A DNA stretch of 64,000 bases, from assembly GCF_027364955.1 (NCBI RefSeq), contig NZ_DAHXOI010000001.1, forward strand, positions 332,995 through 396,994. Direction: 5' to 3'. Both the position numbers and the translations under genes were made by a program. The DNA comes from Ferrimicrobium sp. GTDB taxonomy: Bacteria > Actinomycetota > Acidimicrobiia > Acidimicrobiales > Acidimicrobiaceae. Below the pieces are notes generated by a model that worked only from the letters and a program-made list of their open reading frames with translations, had not been told where the DNA came from and made no database searches. This document shows positions 8,070 to 16,865 of this stretch, piece after piece (position 1 is the stretch's first letter; every line of letters begins with the position of its first letter).

Positions 8070-9410
8070 GTGCTACTCGACACTCTTCTTGCGTTTGTTG
8101 GGGCCCTTCGTGCGGCAGGGGTGAGTCTAGGGCCATCGTCGGTGGTCGACGCGGCGGCTGCTTTGGTCACCGTTGACCTGCTCGACAGAGAGGTACTCCG
8201 CGCGGCGTTAGCTGCCACGCTCATCAAGGATCAATCCTCTTTGGTTATCTTTCACCGCCTTTTCGACGTCTTCTTCTCCGCTGGCTCCCGCGTTGGGGCC
8301 GATGGAGAGGATGAAGAGGAGCTGATCGACGCTATTCGCGATGCCTTGTTGGCCCAAGACTATGAACGGCTCGGCGAGCTAGTCGGTCGAGCAGTGGAGC
8401 GTTTCGCCGGGGTTTCTCCGGATCGTCCGGTCTCGGGTGTCTACTATGCCTATCGAACTGCAAGGGGTCTTGATATTGACCGACTCCGCTTTGAACTTTT
8501 GGCGGGGCTTGCCACCCAACAACAGGGCGATGCGGCATCGGTCTTTGATGACTCCGATTTTGAGGTCGCACAGCGACTCAAGGCGTTGACGTCTGCCATC
8601 GATCGCGAGGTATTGGCGCGTGTGGTTGAGGCACGCGGTGCCTCTGAGGTGGCGCGCACGCTTGGCCTTCATCTGCCCGAGGATGTGGAGATTATGCATG
8701 CTTCACGGGAGGAGCTTCGAGAGCTCCGACGCATCGTCACCCCGCTGGCTGTCAAACTGACCGCCAAACTTGAGCGGCGACATCGAGCCCACAACACTGG
8801 TCGACTGGACTTCCGAGCGACGATCCGGCGGTCACTGTCGACCGGTGGTGTCCCACTCGATCCAGTGACCCGTGACGATCGTCCGATGCGCCCAGAGGTA
8901 GTCCTGCTCGCTGATGTCTCTGGCTCGGTCGCCTCCTTTGCACGCTTCACGATGCAACTGCTGTTCGCACTCTCGCATGAGCTGCGGCGTCTGCGCAGTT
9001 TTGCCTTCATCGACGAGGTGGATGAGGTCACGGAACTCCTTGGGGGCGGCCGCGATATTGAAGTAGCGCTTCGTAGCGTTGCCCAGTCGGCCAAGGTCGT
9101 TGGCTTAGTTGGACACTCAGACTACGGGGCAACGTTTCGACATTTTGATGAACGCTACCATACGGCTATCTCGCCTTCGACGACCCTGATCATCTGTGGC
9201 GATGCGCGCTCAAACTATCACGATCCGGAGGAGCTCCATTTCCGGTCCTTTGCCGAACGGGCAAAAGCAACCTACTGGTTGAATCCCGAGCCAAAAGGTT
9301 ACTGGAACACGGGTGACTCGACCGTGGCGAGCTACTCCTCCTGGTGTAGCGCTGTGGTTGAGTGCCGGACGCTGCGCCAGTTAGAGCACTTCGTCGAGCA
9401 GATCCTTTAG
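8070..9410 (+). CDS. CoxE-like von Willebrand factor A domain protein
   Basis: This 446-residue protein has an N-terminal helical region and a C-terminal VWA domain. The domain's MIDAS signature DVSGS (about residue 285) and later TLIICGDARSNY are clear. It is the usual partner of the MoxR ATPase encoded 1 nt upstream. The start is taken as GTG 8070, directly after the ATPase stop; the frame is open further upstream but overlaps the ATPase. The pair is thought to act as a chaperone for metalloenzyme maturation, and the target here is not evident. Its stop overlaps the convergent secreted-protein gene by 4 nt. Confidence 0.88.
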   Translation: MLLDTLLAFVGALRAAGVSLGPSSVVDAAAALVTVDLLDREVLRAALAATLIKDQSSLVIFHRLFDVFFSAGSRVGADGEDEEELIDAIRDALLAQDYERLGELVGRAVERFAGVSPDRPVSGVYYAYRTARGLDIDRLRFELLAGLATQQQGDAASVFDDSDFEVAQRLKALTSAIDREVLARVVEARGASEVARTLGLHLPEDVEIMHASREELRELRRIVTPLAVKLTAKLERRHRAHNTGRLDFRATIRRSLSTGGVPLDPVTRDDRPMRPEVVLLADVSGSVASFARFTMQLLFALSHELRRLRSFAFIDEVDEVTELLGGGRDIEVALRSVAQSAKVVGLVGHSDYGATFRHFDERYHTAISPSTTLIICGDARSNYHDPEELHFRSFAERAKATYWLNPEPKGYWNTGDSTVASYSSWCSAVVECRTLRQLEHFVEQIL

Positions 9411-11329
9411 CAGCTGGCGTCCTCGTCGATGGCGCCGCCAAACTGGCTCGTGGTGCCGTACTGGACGTAGCGAATGACGCCACCTCCGAAGGCGGACCAA
9501 CTCGATCCAGCCGCTCCTTGACAGACGGATGCTGGGGTGGCTCCGGGATCAGGAACCCAGAGCGAGGTGCCCGAGGGAAGCATGCCGCCGTCGGTGATCT
9601 GTGACCACTGGTAGTTTGTGGAGTAGACGCCCACATTGGCTGCGCCGAGAGACTCGAGCGCTGCGATGGCGCCGAGGATCGCATCGTAGTTGCCTCGAGG
9701 GTTGCTGGTCCAGCTTCCTGAAGTTTCCGTATCAAGCCACCAGGTGTTGTGGACGATGTTGGGAAGGCCAGCGGCGTTTGCATTGACCGTAGCAGTGTCG
9801 TAGCCAAAGATCGCTTGCTGCCAGCCGAAGTTAAAGTTAGGACCCGGTGTGTCACAGGAGTGGCCAGCGGCTACGTAGAGTTGGCAGCCCGACGTCGTCA
9901 CCGGTGCAGTGGCAAAGTCCCCGCTCGCATTCGGTTCATCGTATTGGCAAGTACTGGTATTCCAACCTGGAAGCGTGGTGCCAGTGGCAGTGAGGCCGAC
10001 GTCGTCGGGGGTGCTGGCACACCCACTGGGGACGAGATTGGTGACCGCAGGGTTCGTGTTGCTCGCATTTGGGTTGTCACCGAGAAAGAGGAAAGGTTGG
10101 GTGGCATTGCCTGCGATCTCTAACGCAGCCATCAGACCTTGGGAGATTCCGTTGCTTGCGGTGCCACAGCCGACACCGTTCGGTGGTGTATAGTCGAAAC
10201 TGAAAGGATAACCATTGGTTTCTACGAACATGAGCCCTTGCGGCGAGTTTGGAAGATCTTGACAGTTGTAGTTGGATACATCGTAGCCATGCTCCTCGGG
10301 AACCATGACCATGGCAACAATCGGAGCTGGTATCTGTTGGCTACCAAGTGAGTTTAAGAACGGGGCAGAGCCAAAGTTAAAGACCCCGCCATCAGCGGCG
10401 ACGAGCCAGTACCCGCCGCCTCCAGGGGCGACGGTCATGCCCACAATTGGTTTATTCAACGGGTGGGCGCCACCAAGGCCCGTGATCCCATCGGAGTAGG
10501 TCGATCCATAGAAGCCAGCATCGCCGAAGTCAAAGACCCCGCCATCGGCTGCCACCATCCAGTAGCCCCCACCATTTGGTGTCGCGGCCATGCCGACGAT
10601 GGGGGCGTTCAACGGGTGGGCGCCACCAAGGCCCGTGATCCCATAGGTATAGGTCGATCCATAGAAGCCAGCATCGCCGAAGTCAAAGACCCCGCCGTCG
10701 GCGGCGATTAGCCAGTAGCCGCCTCCGTTCGGTGTGGGGACAATGCCGACGATGGGGGCGTTCAGCGGATGGGCGCCACCGAGACCGGTGATCCCGTAGG
10801 TATAGGTCGACCCGTAGAAGTGTGCATTGCCGAAGTCAAAGACCCCGCCATCGGCGGCCACCAGCCAGTAACCCCCGCCATTTGGTGTCGCGGCCATACC
10901 GACGATGGGGGCGTTCAGCGGATGGGCGCCACCGAGACCGGTGATCCCGTAGGTATAGGTCGACCCATAGTTCGCTGCATCTCCAAAGTTAAAAACCCCG
11001 CCATCTTTGCCAACCATCCAGTAACCCCCGCCATTTGGTGTCGCGGCCATACCGACGATCGGTGCGGCGAGTGGGTGGGCGCCACCGAGACCAGTGAGTC
11101 CGTCGGTGTAGGTTGATCCGTAGGTCTGCGCACCAAAGCCATAGACCGAACCATCAGCCCCGGCGAGTAGGTACCCAGCGCTAGCGGTAGTCGCGCTCGT
11201 GAGGTGTGAGGCCGGGAGTGGAGTGGTCGATGTCGCCGCCGGCTTTGCTGGGACGGCGAGTACGGCGAGGACGAGCGTAAGGCTGATAGCCAACGAACGC
11301 AGAATCGCACCACGGCTGTGTCTGAACAT
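9407..11329 (-). CDS. Secreted protein: six ~51-residue repeats plus GH25-like C-terminal domain
   Basis: This large (640-residue) exported protein begins with a basic N-terminus and a hydrophobic signal segment (LAISLTLVLAVLAVPA). Residues about 50-350 hold six repeats of ~51 residues, each reading roughly GGGYWLVAADGGVFDFG...YGSTYTYGITGLGGAHPLNAPIVG, so a beta-propeller-like fold is plausible. The C-terminal ~290 residues start at GYDVSNYNC and contain WWLDTETSGSW, which resembles GH25/DUF1906-type lysozyme-like domains with a D-x-E catalytic pair; several cysteines suggest disulfides. The start is ATG 11329, preceded by GGGGG; an upstream TTG at 11344 lacks this. The role (cell-wall hydrolysis or binding) is inferred. 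Confidence 0.85.
   Translation of the reverse strand: MFRHSRGAILRSLAISLTLVLAVLAVPAKPAATSTTPLPASHLTSATTASAGYLLAGADGSVYGFGAQTYGSTYTDGLTGLGGAHPLAAPIVGMAATPNGGGYWMVGKDGGVFNFGDAANYGSTYTYGITGLGGAHPLNAPIVGMAATPNGGGYWLVAADGGVFDFGNAHFYGSTYTYGITGLGGAHPLNAPIVGIVPTPNGGGYWLIAADGGVFDFGDAGFYGSTYTYGITGLGGAHPLNAPIVGMAATPNGGGYWMVAADGGVFDFGDAGFYGSTYSDGITGLGGAHPLNKPIVGMTVAPGGGGYWLVAADGGVFNFGSAPFLNSLGSQQIPAPIVAMVMVPEEHGYDVSNYNCQDLPNSPQGLMFVETNGYPFSFDYTPPNGVGCGTASNGISQGLMAALEIAGNATQPFLFLGDNPNASNTNPAVTNLVPSGCASTPDDVGLTATGTTLPGWNTSTCQYDEPNASGDFATAPVTTSGCQLYVAAGHSCDTPGPNFNFGWQQAIFGYDTATVNANAAGLPNIVHNTWWLDTETSGSWTSNPRGNYDAILGAIAALESLGAANVGVYSTNYQWSQITDGGMLPSGTSLWVPDPGATPASVCQGAAGSSWSAFGGGVIRYVQYGTTSQFGGAIDEDASC
10277..11179 (-). 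repeat. Six in-frame ~153-bp tandem repeats within the secreted-protein gene
   Basis: The GGGYW landmark recurs every 51 codons (153 bp) five times, with one degenerate repeat before and one truncated repeat after. Copies 2-5 are nearly identical at DNA level over long stretches, for example the segment encoding GITGLGGAHPLNAPIVG. This suggests recent duplication or gene conversion. Confidence 0.85.
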
Positions 11330-11500
11330 GATACCCCCAGGCAACGGTGAATCGACGGTAGTTATGTTACCCTCTATCGTCAGACGGTGTCCAACTATTG
11401 AGAGAATACATCCAACAAATGTTCAATAAAAAAAGTCATAAACATGAGGTTGTACTCAAGAGCGGGGCCGAACTGCCGAGAGACCAGCAGGGAGGTGGTT

Positions 11501-11791
11501 ATGGAACCGTTGCAGCCACAGAGTGTGCGTCGTTTTCTGGATCGACGCATGGAGGTACATATGGTAGGAGAGCAACAGCTTATGGGACGACTGCTGAGTG
11601 TCTCAGGAGGTCTTCACCCGACGATGTGGTTGACCGAGGTCGATGGCGAGGAGACCGATGTCGTTCTTGGACTCGATCGCATTGTCGACTGTCAGCTCGT
11701 CGAGGAGTCAGGGGCGACGATCCGGTTCGCAAGCACACCGATGCCTTCGATGGTCGACTCCATCGTCTCTCCTGGTTCGAGAAAACGCTGA
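11501..11791 (+). CDS. Small protein of unknown function, possible Sm/SH3-like barrel
   Basis: This is a 96-residue open frame with a good ribosome binding site (GGGAGG, about 6 nt before ATG 11501). The sequence alternates short beta strands: RRMEVHMVGEQQLMGRLLSV, then TMWLTEVDGEETDVVLGLDRIVDCQLVE. The hydrophobic alternation and 'G..l.GrL..v' spacing recall an LSm/SH3-like barrel. That is only pattern similarity; no family is recognised. Its last ~100 nt overlap the 3' end of the convergent FAH-family gene, so the C-terminal tail after about residue 65 may not be conserved. It is divergent from the secreted-protein gene. Confidence 0.5.
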   Translation: MEPLQPQSVRRFLDRRMEVHMVGEQQLMGRLLSVSGGLHPTMWLTEVDGEETDVVLGLDRIVDCQLVEESGATIRFASTPMPSMVDSIVSPGSRKR

Positions 11792-12537
11792 GGGTTGCGT
11801 CCGGCACCCACACCTGATGGCGTGCCCATGCTCACGAGGTCACCTGGCTCAAGGGTAAGGATTTGCGAGAGGTAGGCGATTGTCTCGGCTACCCCAAAGA
11901 TCATCTGCGAACTCCGACCATTTTGCATCACCTCACCGTCCACCGTCAGTGTCATCGCGAGGTCGCTCGCATCATCGACTTCGTCACGGGTCACCAACCA
12001 GGGTCCGACTGGGGTGGTGCGTTCGAAGATTTTCCCCTGTAGGAACTGGCTGGTTCGATTTTGAAAGTCACGGAAGGAGACGTCATTGACGACGGTGTAC
12101 CCAGCGACGTGGTCGAGGGCTCGTTCCTGGGTGACAAAGCGTGCCGGCTTGCCGATCACCACCCCGACCTCGACTTCCCAGTCCATTGCATCAGAGATCA
12201 CTGGCTTCACGATTGGAGCATAGGGGTCAGTCAGCGTTAGCGGGTATTTGGCAAAAAGTGTTGGAAACGCTGGGCGATCATGGAGCATCTCGGCAACATG
12301 ATCTGTAAAGTTCAGACCGAGGCAAATAATCTTGTTCGGGGTCATCACCGTTGCCCGAATGACAGCCTCTGCGACGTCGACGGCTTCGAACTCGGTCACA
12401 TCGGCCAATGCGCTGATATCACCATCAAAGGCCCGTAGGGCCGCAGCAAGGTCACCAAACGGAGTCACGCGGTAGTGGCTTCCAAAGTCGATAGCCGCTC
12501 GAGGCTGGCCCTGAAATTCGATCGTTGCAAAGCGCAT
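11692..12537 (-). CDS. Fumarylacetoacetate hydrolase (FAH) family protein
   Basis: This 281-residue protein belongs to the FAH superfamily (2-hydroxyhepta-2,4-diene-1,7-dioate isomerase / acylpyruvase / ureidoglycolate-lyase-like). It shows ICLGLNFTDHVAEM, the metal-binding acidic residues in DWEVEVGVVIGK, GYTVVNDVSFRD, GPWLVTRDE and MGTPSGVGAGR. Such enzymes cleave or isomerise beta-keto acids in aromatic-compound breakdown. The start is ATG 12537, behind AAGGGAG; the frame is open further upstream but lacks family similarity there. The substrate cannot be named, and it is distinct from the true FahA at 46717-47919. Confidence 0.88.
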   Translation of the reverse strand: MRFATIEFQGQPRAAIDFGSHYRVTPFGDLAAALRAFDGDISALADVTEFEAVDVAEAVIRATVMTPNKIICLGLNFTDHVAEMLHDRPAFPTLFAKYPLTLTDPYAPIVKPVISDAMDWEVEVGVVIGKPARFVTQERALDHVAGYTVVNDVSFRDFQNRTSQFLQGKIFERTTPVGPWLVTRDEVDDASDLAMTLTVDGEVMQNGRSSQMIFGVAETIAYLSQILTLEPGDLVSMGTPSGVGAGRNPQRFLEPGETMESTIEGIGVLANRIVAPDSSTS

Positions 12538-12710
12538 GGAAACTCCCTTGAATGAAAGGCGACCGCGGTCGCGAGACCTTGGCGTCAGTCTATCGGTCGA
12601 ACCCGTGTGGTGACAATGGAATTTCGGTGAGCCTAGCCCGGTGGCCAGTGTCAATAGGTCGACTAGCGTGATAGCGGATTGCATGATCGAGCGGATGACG
12701 GGAGCAGCCG

Positions 12711-13325
12711 ATGACTGACCAATTGAGCGAAGAGGAGCTAGATGCTCTGGCTGAGTTTCTCGATGATCCGGAGGCGCCACCCGAGCGCTTGACATTGACT
12801 GCCTTTGACGGCTTTGTCGCTGGTTTGGCCGTGGCTCCAGTCGGTGTTGAGCAGGATGAGTGGGTCGAGTTGGCCCTCGGCGTCGTACGCGAAGGTGAGG
12901 AGATCGATCCCACCGTGATCGCTTTCATGGCGCGTCATGCCCAGGTCGTGCGCGAGGTGATTCGTACGCGCCCGGAAGAGTTTCTTCCCATCTTCGATTC
13001 TATCGTGGAGGTAGACGGGGATGAGGAGCTTGAGGAGATCTCACCGGTGGAGTGGTGCGCTGGCTTCCTGTTGGCGACTGATCTCTTTCCAGAGGCGTTC
13101 TCCACGTTGGCCGATGATGATGAGGCGGTGAACCTTATGTTACCGTTTGTGGTGTTCGGGACCGAGGAGGGGCTCGAGGCGCTTGAGGAGAACCAGGATG
13201 GCTTCGCCGAGGAGCTGATCGATTCTATTCAACCATCGGTGGTCGGTCTCTTCCGTTACCTAGAGGAGCGCGATGCAGTTGGTTCTCCTCCGCAAGCAGC
13301 TACGGAGCCGTCGATACCTGAGTGA
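12711..13325 (+). CDS. UPF0149 (YecA/YgfB-like) family protein
   Basis: This 204-residue acidic protein has the UPF0149 pattern: an N-terminal LSEEELDALAEFLDDPEAPPERLTLTAFDGFVAGLAVAP segment (quoted in outline), P-E-E-FLPIFDS, and a helical region with VEWCAGFLLATDLFPEAF. Members are widespread but poorly understood. Many carry a C-terminal SEC-C zinc motif, which is absent here. A weak GGGAG ribosome binding site precedes ATG 12711. No functional link with neighbours is evident. Confidence 0.75.
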   Translation: MTDQLSEEELDALAEFLDDPEAPPERLTLTAFDGFVAGLAVAPVGVEQDEWVELALGVVREGEEIDPTVIAFMARHAQVVREVIRTRPEEFLPIFDSIVEVDGDEELEEISPVEWCAGFLLATDLFPEAFSTLADDDEAVNLMLPFVVFGTEEGLEALEENQDGFAEELIDSIQPSVVGLFRYLEERDAVGSPPQAATEPSIPE

Positions 13326-13706
13326 TGGCCGATCCGCGCGCATATTGGCGTGCGTGCTAACGCCTCGCTGTCGGTGGTGTCGATTGCGTGCCAAGCCAGA
13401 CCTACCAATGCCATCATCGGCGATCCCATTGTTGACAACTGCATAGCAGGTATCGTATCGAACGGGCGAGTTCGTTCATGATGGGCATGCTTCGCATCTG
13501 TGACCCACGCTAGCTGTGAGGCTTCATCTGGTCGCGGCGACTGACAACTCTCTCGCGAGCGCTGAGTCAACAAGCTCTCTTAGGGTCGGTGATTGGCGAC
13601 GAGGATCGCTCGCTCTTGGCATTGAGAGGCACTCGTTGGTGATCGGTTGTGGCGGGGGCTTGACGTGAGCGTGCTTGGCTCTCACCCAGCGTGGTGGAAC
13701 CCCTGT
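13326..13706. other. Intergenic region (381 nt), no gene seen
   Basis: This lies between the UPF0149 gene and the convergent 3' end of rsfS. No open frame here has a ribosome binding site or recognisable sequence, and no strong terminator hairpin stands out. Confidence 0.5.
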
Positions 13707-14159
13707 TCAGCGAGGTTGTGCGTTCGAGGGTATCGGTAGCTCGATGCGGGTAGCATCCGACCAAAGTCGTTCGAGTTGGTAGAACTCGCGCGCTTCGGTA
13801 GAGAAACAATGCACGATGAGCGATCCAAAGTCGAGCAGCACCCACTCCTCGCCTCGTTCACCCTCGACACGAACATGGAGACCGTATTCGTCCCGAGCGC
13901 GGTCGCGGAGTTCGTCGACTAACGAGTGCAGGAGTCGCGTGTTGGAGCCCGTCAGGATCAAAAAGTAGCTTGCGAAGGTTGACACCTCTCCGATGTCGAT
14001 CGCCAGCACATCGCTGGCCGATTTTTCCATAGCGACGGCAGCAAGAAAGAGGGCTAACTCACGTGGATCGACATCGATGCGCTTGTATTCAGTGTGTGCA
14101 GGGGGGCCAGGATAGATTTCAATACCCAATTTTTGCCCTGGTCGTAGGTTATGTTTCAC
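13707..14159 (-). CDS. rsfS: Ribosomal silencing factor RsfS (Iojap/DUF143)
   Basis: RsfS binds L14 and blocks 30S-50S joining when nutrients are short. The family core is clear: KSASDVLAIDIGEVSTFASYFLILTGSNTR, then EGERGEEWVLLDFGSLIVHCFSTEAREFYQLERLW. The 150-residue frame begins with ~30 residues not typical of the family. A GTG at the 'VDPRELALFLAAVAM' position is an alternative start nearer to the usual N-terminus. It is the last gene of a nadD / CxxC protein / rsfS minus-strand group, the common bacterial arrangement. Confidence 0.93.
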   Translation of the reverse strand: MKHNLRPGQKLGIEIYPGPPAHTEYKRIDVDPRELALFLAAVAMEKSASDVLAIDIGEVSTFASYFLILTGSNTRLLHSLVDELRDRARDEYGLHVRVEGERGEEWVLLDFGSLIVHCFSTEAREFYQLERLWSDATRIELPIPSNAQPR

Positions 14160-14213
14160 GATGCTTCCAGTGTAGCCGCCGACAACGGGCCCTTCGGTAA
14201 GGAGGGCGGGCTA

Positions 14214-14576
14214 TCACGTGCCAGGCTGCAGAGGCGTGCCATCAAGGAGCGATAGCTCAATGGTACTGATTTCGCGGGTCATCGTGAGGTCGGCCTCGGA
14301 TGAGCAGATCGGACATGGTTGTCGATGGCGCTGCGACCGAAGCACGCGGGAGCCATCGGCGGTGAGACGGACGATGAACTCTCCAGAGACTGGGTCCAGC
14401 GTGAAGGACTCATAGTGCTCCCAGGCCGACTCGGGCAGGAGTGAATACGAACTCGGAAGGGGATGACTACGCGGTAGACGTAAGAACCTCTTCTCCTGCG
14501 CCTCGAAGACCCACAAGCTGTTGCAGGTCTCTATCGTCTCGTAACGATCATTTGATTCGTTGATGCGTGCAGCCAT
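14214..14576 (-). CDS. Hypothetical protein with PCPICSSE zinc-ribbon-like motif
   Basis: I do not recognise this 120-residue protein. A single CxxC pair occurs in QPCPICSSEADLT near residue 88. The sequence before it is rich in hydrophobic/aromatic residues (NSLWVFEAQEKRFLRLPRSHPLP), suggesting a small beta-rich domain. It sits between nadD and rsfS with gaps of 54 and 68 nt on the same strand, so it is probably co-transcribed with them. The start ATG 14576 is preferred; an in-frame ATG at 14603 is also possible, and neither has a strong ribosome binding site. Confidence 0.6.
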   Translation of the reverse strand: MAARINESNDRYETIETCNSLWVFEAQEKRFLRLPRSHPLPSSYSLLPESAWEHYESFTLDPVSGEFIVRLTADGSRVLRSQRHRQPCPICSSEADLTMTREISTIELSLLDGTPLQPGT

Positions 14577-14644
14577 GCGTAGTATTCCAATCTGCAAGGA
14601 CATCTCTGTCCCGATCGTGCGTTCGATCCCAGGCTTTTATTATT

Positions 14645-15295
14645 TTAGTCCAGACGAGCCGACGACCCGGTAGGGCGACCTTGGTCCTCACCGGTCATCG
14701 CATTTCTCGGGTGTTGTTCACGGTAGAGCGCAAAGCGTTCTATGGCGTCGATAGCGGTCGCTGGCAAGAGGAATTGCAGGGGCCGATGATCACGTACTCT
14801 CTCCCGAAGATCGGTAGAGGAGATATCGAGCCATGGCATCTCCGCGAGTATTGGTTCATCAAAGTCCAGGATGTGGCTGATGGTGGGGTAGCCATAGCGA
14901 TTGACGATGACCAGTCGAGCCAACCTTGAGAGCTCCTCGGCCCGTTCCCAGGTTGGCATTTGGGATGCTGCGTCAGCGCCGACGACGAGAAAGAGTTCGT
15001 CAGCTGGTTGCGCGTCGTGAAGTTCTATCAGGGTATCGATCGAGTACGATAGGCCCCCTCGACGGATCTCGATGTCGCTCGGCTCGAGTCCTGGGATAGG
15101 GGCGAGAACCTGTGTGACCACCAAGTGGCGTAGCTGAGCATCAGTGACCTCCCTGGTACCCTCCTTTTGCCACGGTTGGTTGGCGACGATAAAGAGGACG
15201 CGGTCGAGTTGTGCGGCGTGCATGGCGTTTTGGGCGGCCACAAGGTGGCCAATGTGAATAGGGTCAAAAGTCCCTCCGAAGACACCTAGCCGCAT
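14645..15295 (-). CDS. nadD: Nicotinate-nucleotide adenylyltransferase
   Basis: NadD adenylates nicotinate mononucleotide in NAD synthesis. The 216 residues open with MRLGVFGGTFDPIHIGHLVAAQ, containing the GxFDPxHxGH nucleotidyltransferase motif, and later show VGADAASQMPTW and DISSTDLRERV (the ISSTxxR motif). The start at ATG 15295 gives the family N-terminus, and AAGG lies upstream. The frame remains open to 15349, but those residues are not family-like. It heads the group that includes rsfS. Confidence 0.96.
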   Translation of the reverse strand: MRLGVFGGTFDPIHIGHLVAAQNAMHAAQLDRVLFIVANQPWQKEGTREVTDAQLRHLVVTQVLAPIPGLEPSDIEIRRGGLSYSIDTLIELHDAQPADELFLVVGADAASQMPTWERAEELSRLARLVIVNRYGYPTISHILDFDEPILAEMPWLDISSTDLRERVRDHRPLQFLLPATAIDAIERFALYREQHPRNAMTGEDQGRPTGSSARLD

Positions 15296-15456
15296 TGGCG
15301 GTGCCTTAGAGGGCGCTGAGCGACCTGGTCTCGCTGCATAGTGGTCCACTCCTCTGTTGCGCGGCTACGTTGCTAAGCAATCTTACTGGGGTCAGGGTGC
15401 CCAGAACGAACCGCTGGTGGGGTTCTTGTCACGTAGACTAGCTGCAGGAGGTAGAC

Positions 15457-16800
15457 ATGGAGCTGGCGTGGGATCCGTGGGATTGGCAGAACTACCAGAT
15501 CGCGCAGCAGCCGGAGTGGCATAGTGCGGACGAGCTTGAGGCGGTACGTCGGGAACTTAGCCTGCGCGCGCCATTGGTCTATCCACGGGAGGTCGACGCA
15601 CTGAAACGTGGACTCGCCCGTGCTGCGGCGGGTCGTGCCTTTGTCCTACAGGCAGGGGACTGTGCTGAGTCGTTCCATGAACATTCGGCCGCGGCCATTC
15701 GTGCAAAGCTGCGAGTCATTTTGCAGATGGCGGTCGTCCTGACGTACTCTTCGGGGGTTTCAGTCGTCAAGATCGGTCGTATCGCTGGCCAGTACGCCAA
15801 GCCGCGATCCGCTGAGACAGAACTCCATCAGGGGGTTGAGATTCCAGTTTTTCGTGGCCATATCGTCCATAGCGACGACCCGACTGTAGCGGCACGGCGT
15901 CCCGATCCACAACGAATGTTGACGGCATATGACTATTCACGTGCCACCGTCGCGACGGTGCGGGCGCTGACCGAAGGGGGGTTTTCTGACCTCTCGCGTG
16001 CGCATAGCTGGAACCAGGACTTCGTTGCCGCCTCGCCAGAGGGTGAGCGCTATGAGACCATTGCGGCAGAGATTGAGCGGGCGCTGAACTTCATGGGAGC
16101 CTGTGGGATCGACCTCTCCCAGGAAGAGGTCCTCCATCAGGTCACACTCTGGACCTCCCATGAGGCCTTGCTGCTTGGCTATGAGGCTGCCCTGACGCGC
16201 CGCGATCCTGCCTCGCATCGCTACTATGATCTGTCGGCTCATCAAGTGTGGATAGGTGATCGAACGCGTGATCCACAAGGAGCTCATATCCGCTTCGTGA
16301 GCGGGATCGCGAATCCCATCGGTGTCAAAGTGGGACCGACCATGGAGGTCGACGATCTGCTCACGATCTGTGGAGAGCTTGACCCGGACCGAGAACCGGG
16401 TCGTCTGGTCCTAGTGGCCCGCATGGGACACGATGTGGTGCGTGCAAAACTTGGCGAGCTGGTGAGGGCTGTCCAGACGGCCGGACATCCAGTCGTCTGG
16501 CTTTGTGACCCTATGCACGGTAACACCTTTGTCTCAGAAGCGGGGTACAAGACCCGAGACTTTGAAGATATCATGGATGAAATTTCGGGCTTCTTTGAGG
16601 TGCACCGACGGCTTGGTACCTGGCCAGGAGGCATCCATGTCGAACTTACTGGTCAAGACGTCACCGAGTGTCTCGGCGGAGGTGAGGGAGTCCTTGAGGA
16701 GGAACTCTCACGTGCCTACGATACGATCTGTGACCCTCGTCTCAATGCGCGACAGTCCTTAGATCTCGCCTACCGAGTCGCTGAACTGCTTATTCATTGA
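15457..16800 (+). CDS. aroG: 3-deoxy-D-arabino-heptulosonate-7-phosphate synthase, class II
   Basis: This catalyses the first shikimate-pathway step, condensing PEP and erythrose 4-phosphate. It is a 447-residue class II (plant/actinobacterial type) enzyme: WDPWDW near the N-terminus, FVLQAGDCAESF with the metal-ligand cysteine (about residue 69), KIGRIAGQYAKPRS, SHEALLLGYE, and WLCDPMHGNT with the catalytic histidine. The ribosome binding site AGGAGG precedes ATG 15457. It is monocistronic between divergent nadD and convergent boxA. Class II enzymes are typical of Actinobacteria, supporting the taxonomic inference. Confidence 0.96.
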   Translation: MELAWDPWDWQNYQIAQQPEWHSADELEAVRRELSLRAPLVYPREVDALKRGLARAAAGRAFVLQAGDCAESFHEHSAAAIRAKLRVILQMAVVLTYSSGVSVVKIGRIAGQYAKPRSAETELHQGVEIPVFRGHIVHSDDPTVAARRPDPQRMLTAYDYSRATVATVRALTEGGFSDLSRAHSWNQDFVAASPEGERYETIAAEIERALNFMGACGIDLSQEEVLHQVTLWTSHEALLLGYEAALTRRDPASHRYYDLSAHQVWIGDRTRDPQGAHIRFVSGIANPIGVKVGPTMEVDDLLTICGELDPDREPGRLVLVARMGHDVVRAKLGELVRAVQTAGHPVVWLCDPMHGNTFVSEAGYKTRDFEDIMDEISGFFEVHRRLGTWPGGIHVELTGQDVTECLGGGEGVLEEELSRAYDTICDPRLNARQSLDLAYRVAELLIH

Positions 16801-16865
16801 GTTGACACGCAAGCGGGGCCAGTCATCCTGGGCAAGCGGCAGGTACTCACGGGCTGCCCCAATGA

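Noticed and set aside
10463..11116. Plus-strand repetitive frames (MGATETGDPVGIGR-type)
   Set aside because: They are the antisense reading of the 153-bp repeats in the secreted-protein gene.
10277..11179. Regular repeats considered as a CRISPR array
   Set aside because: The 153-bp units are in-frame coding repeats without spacers.
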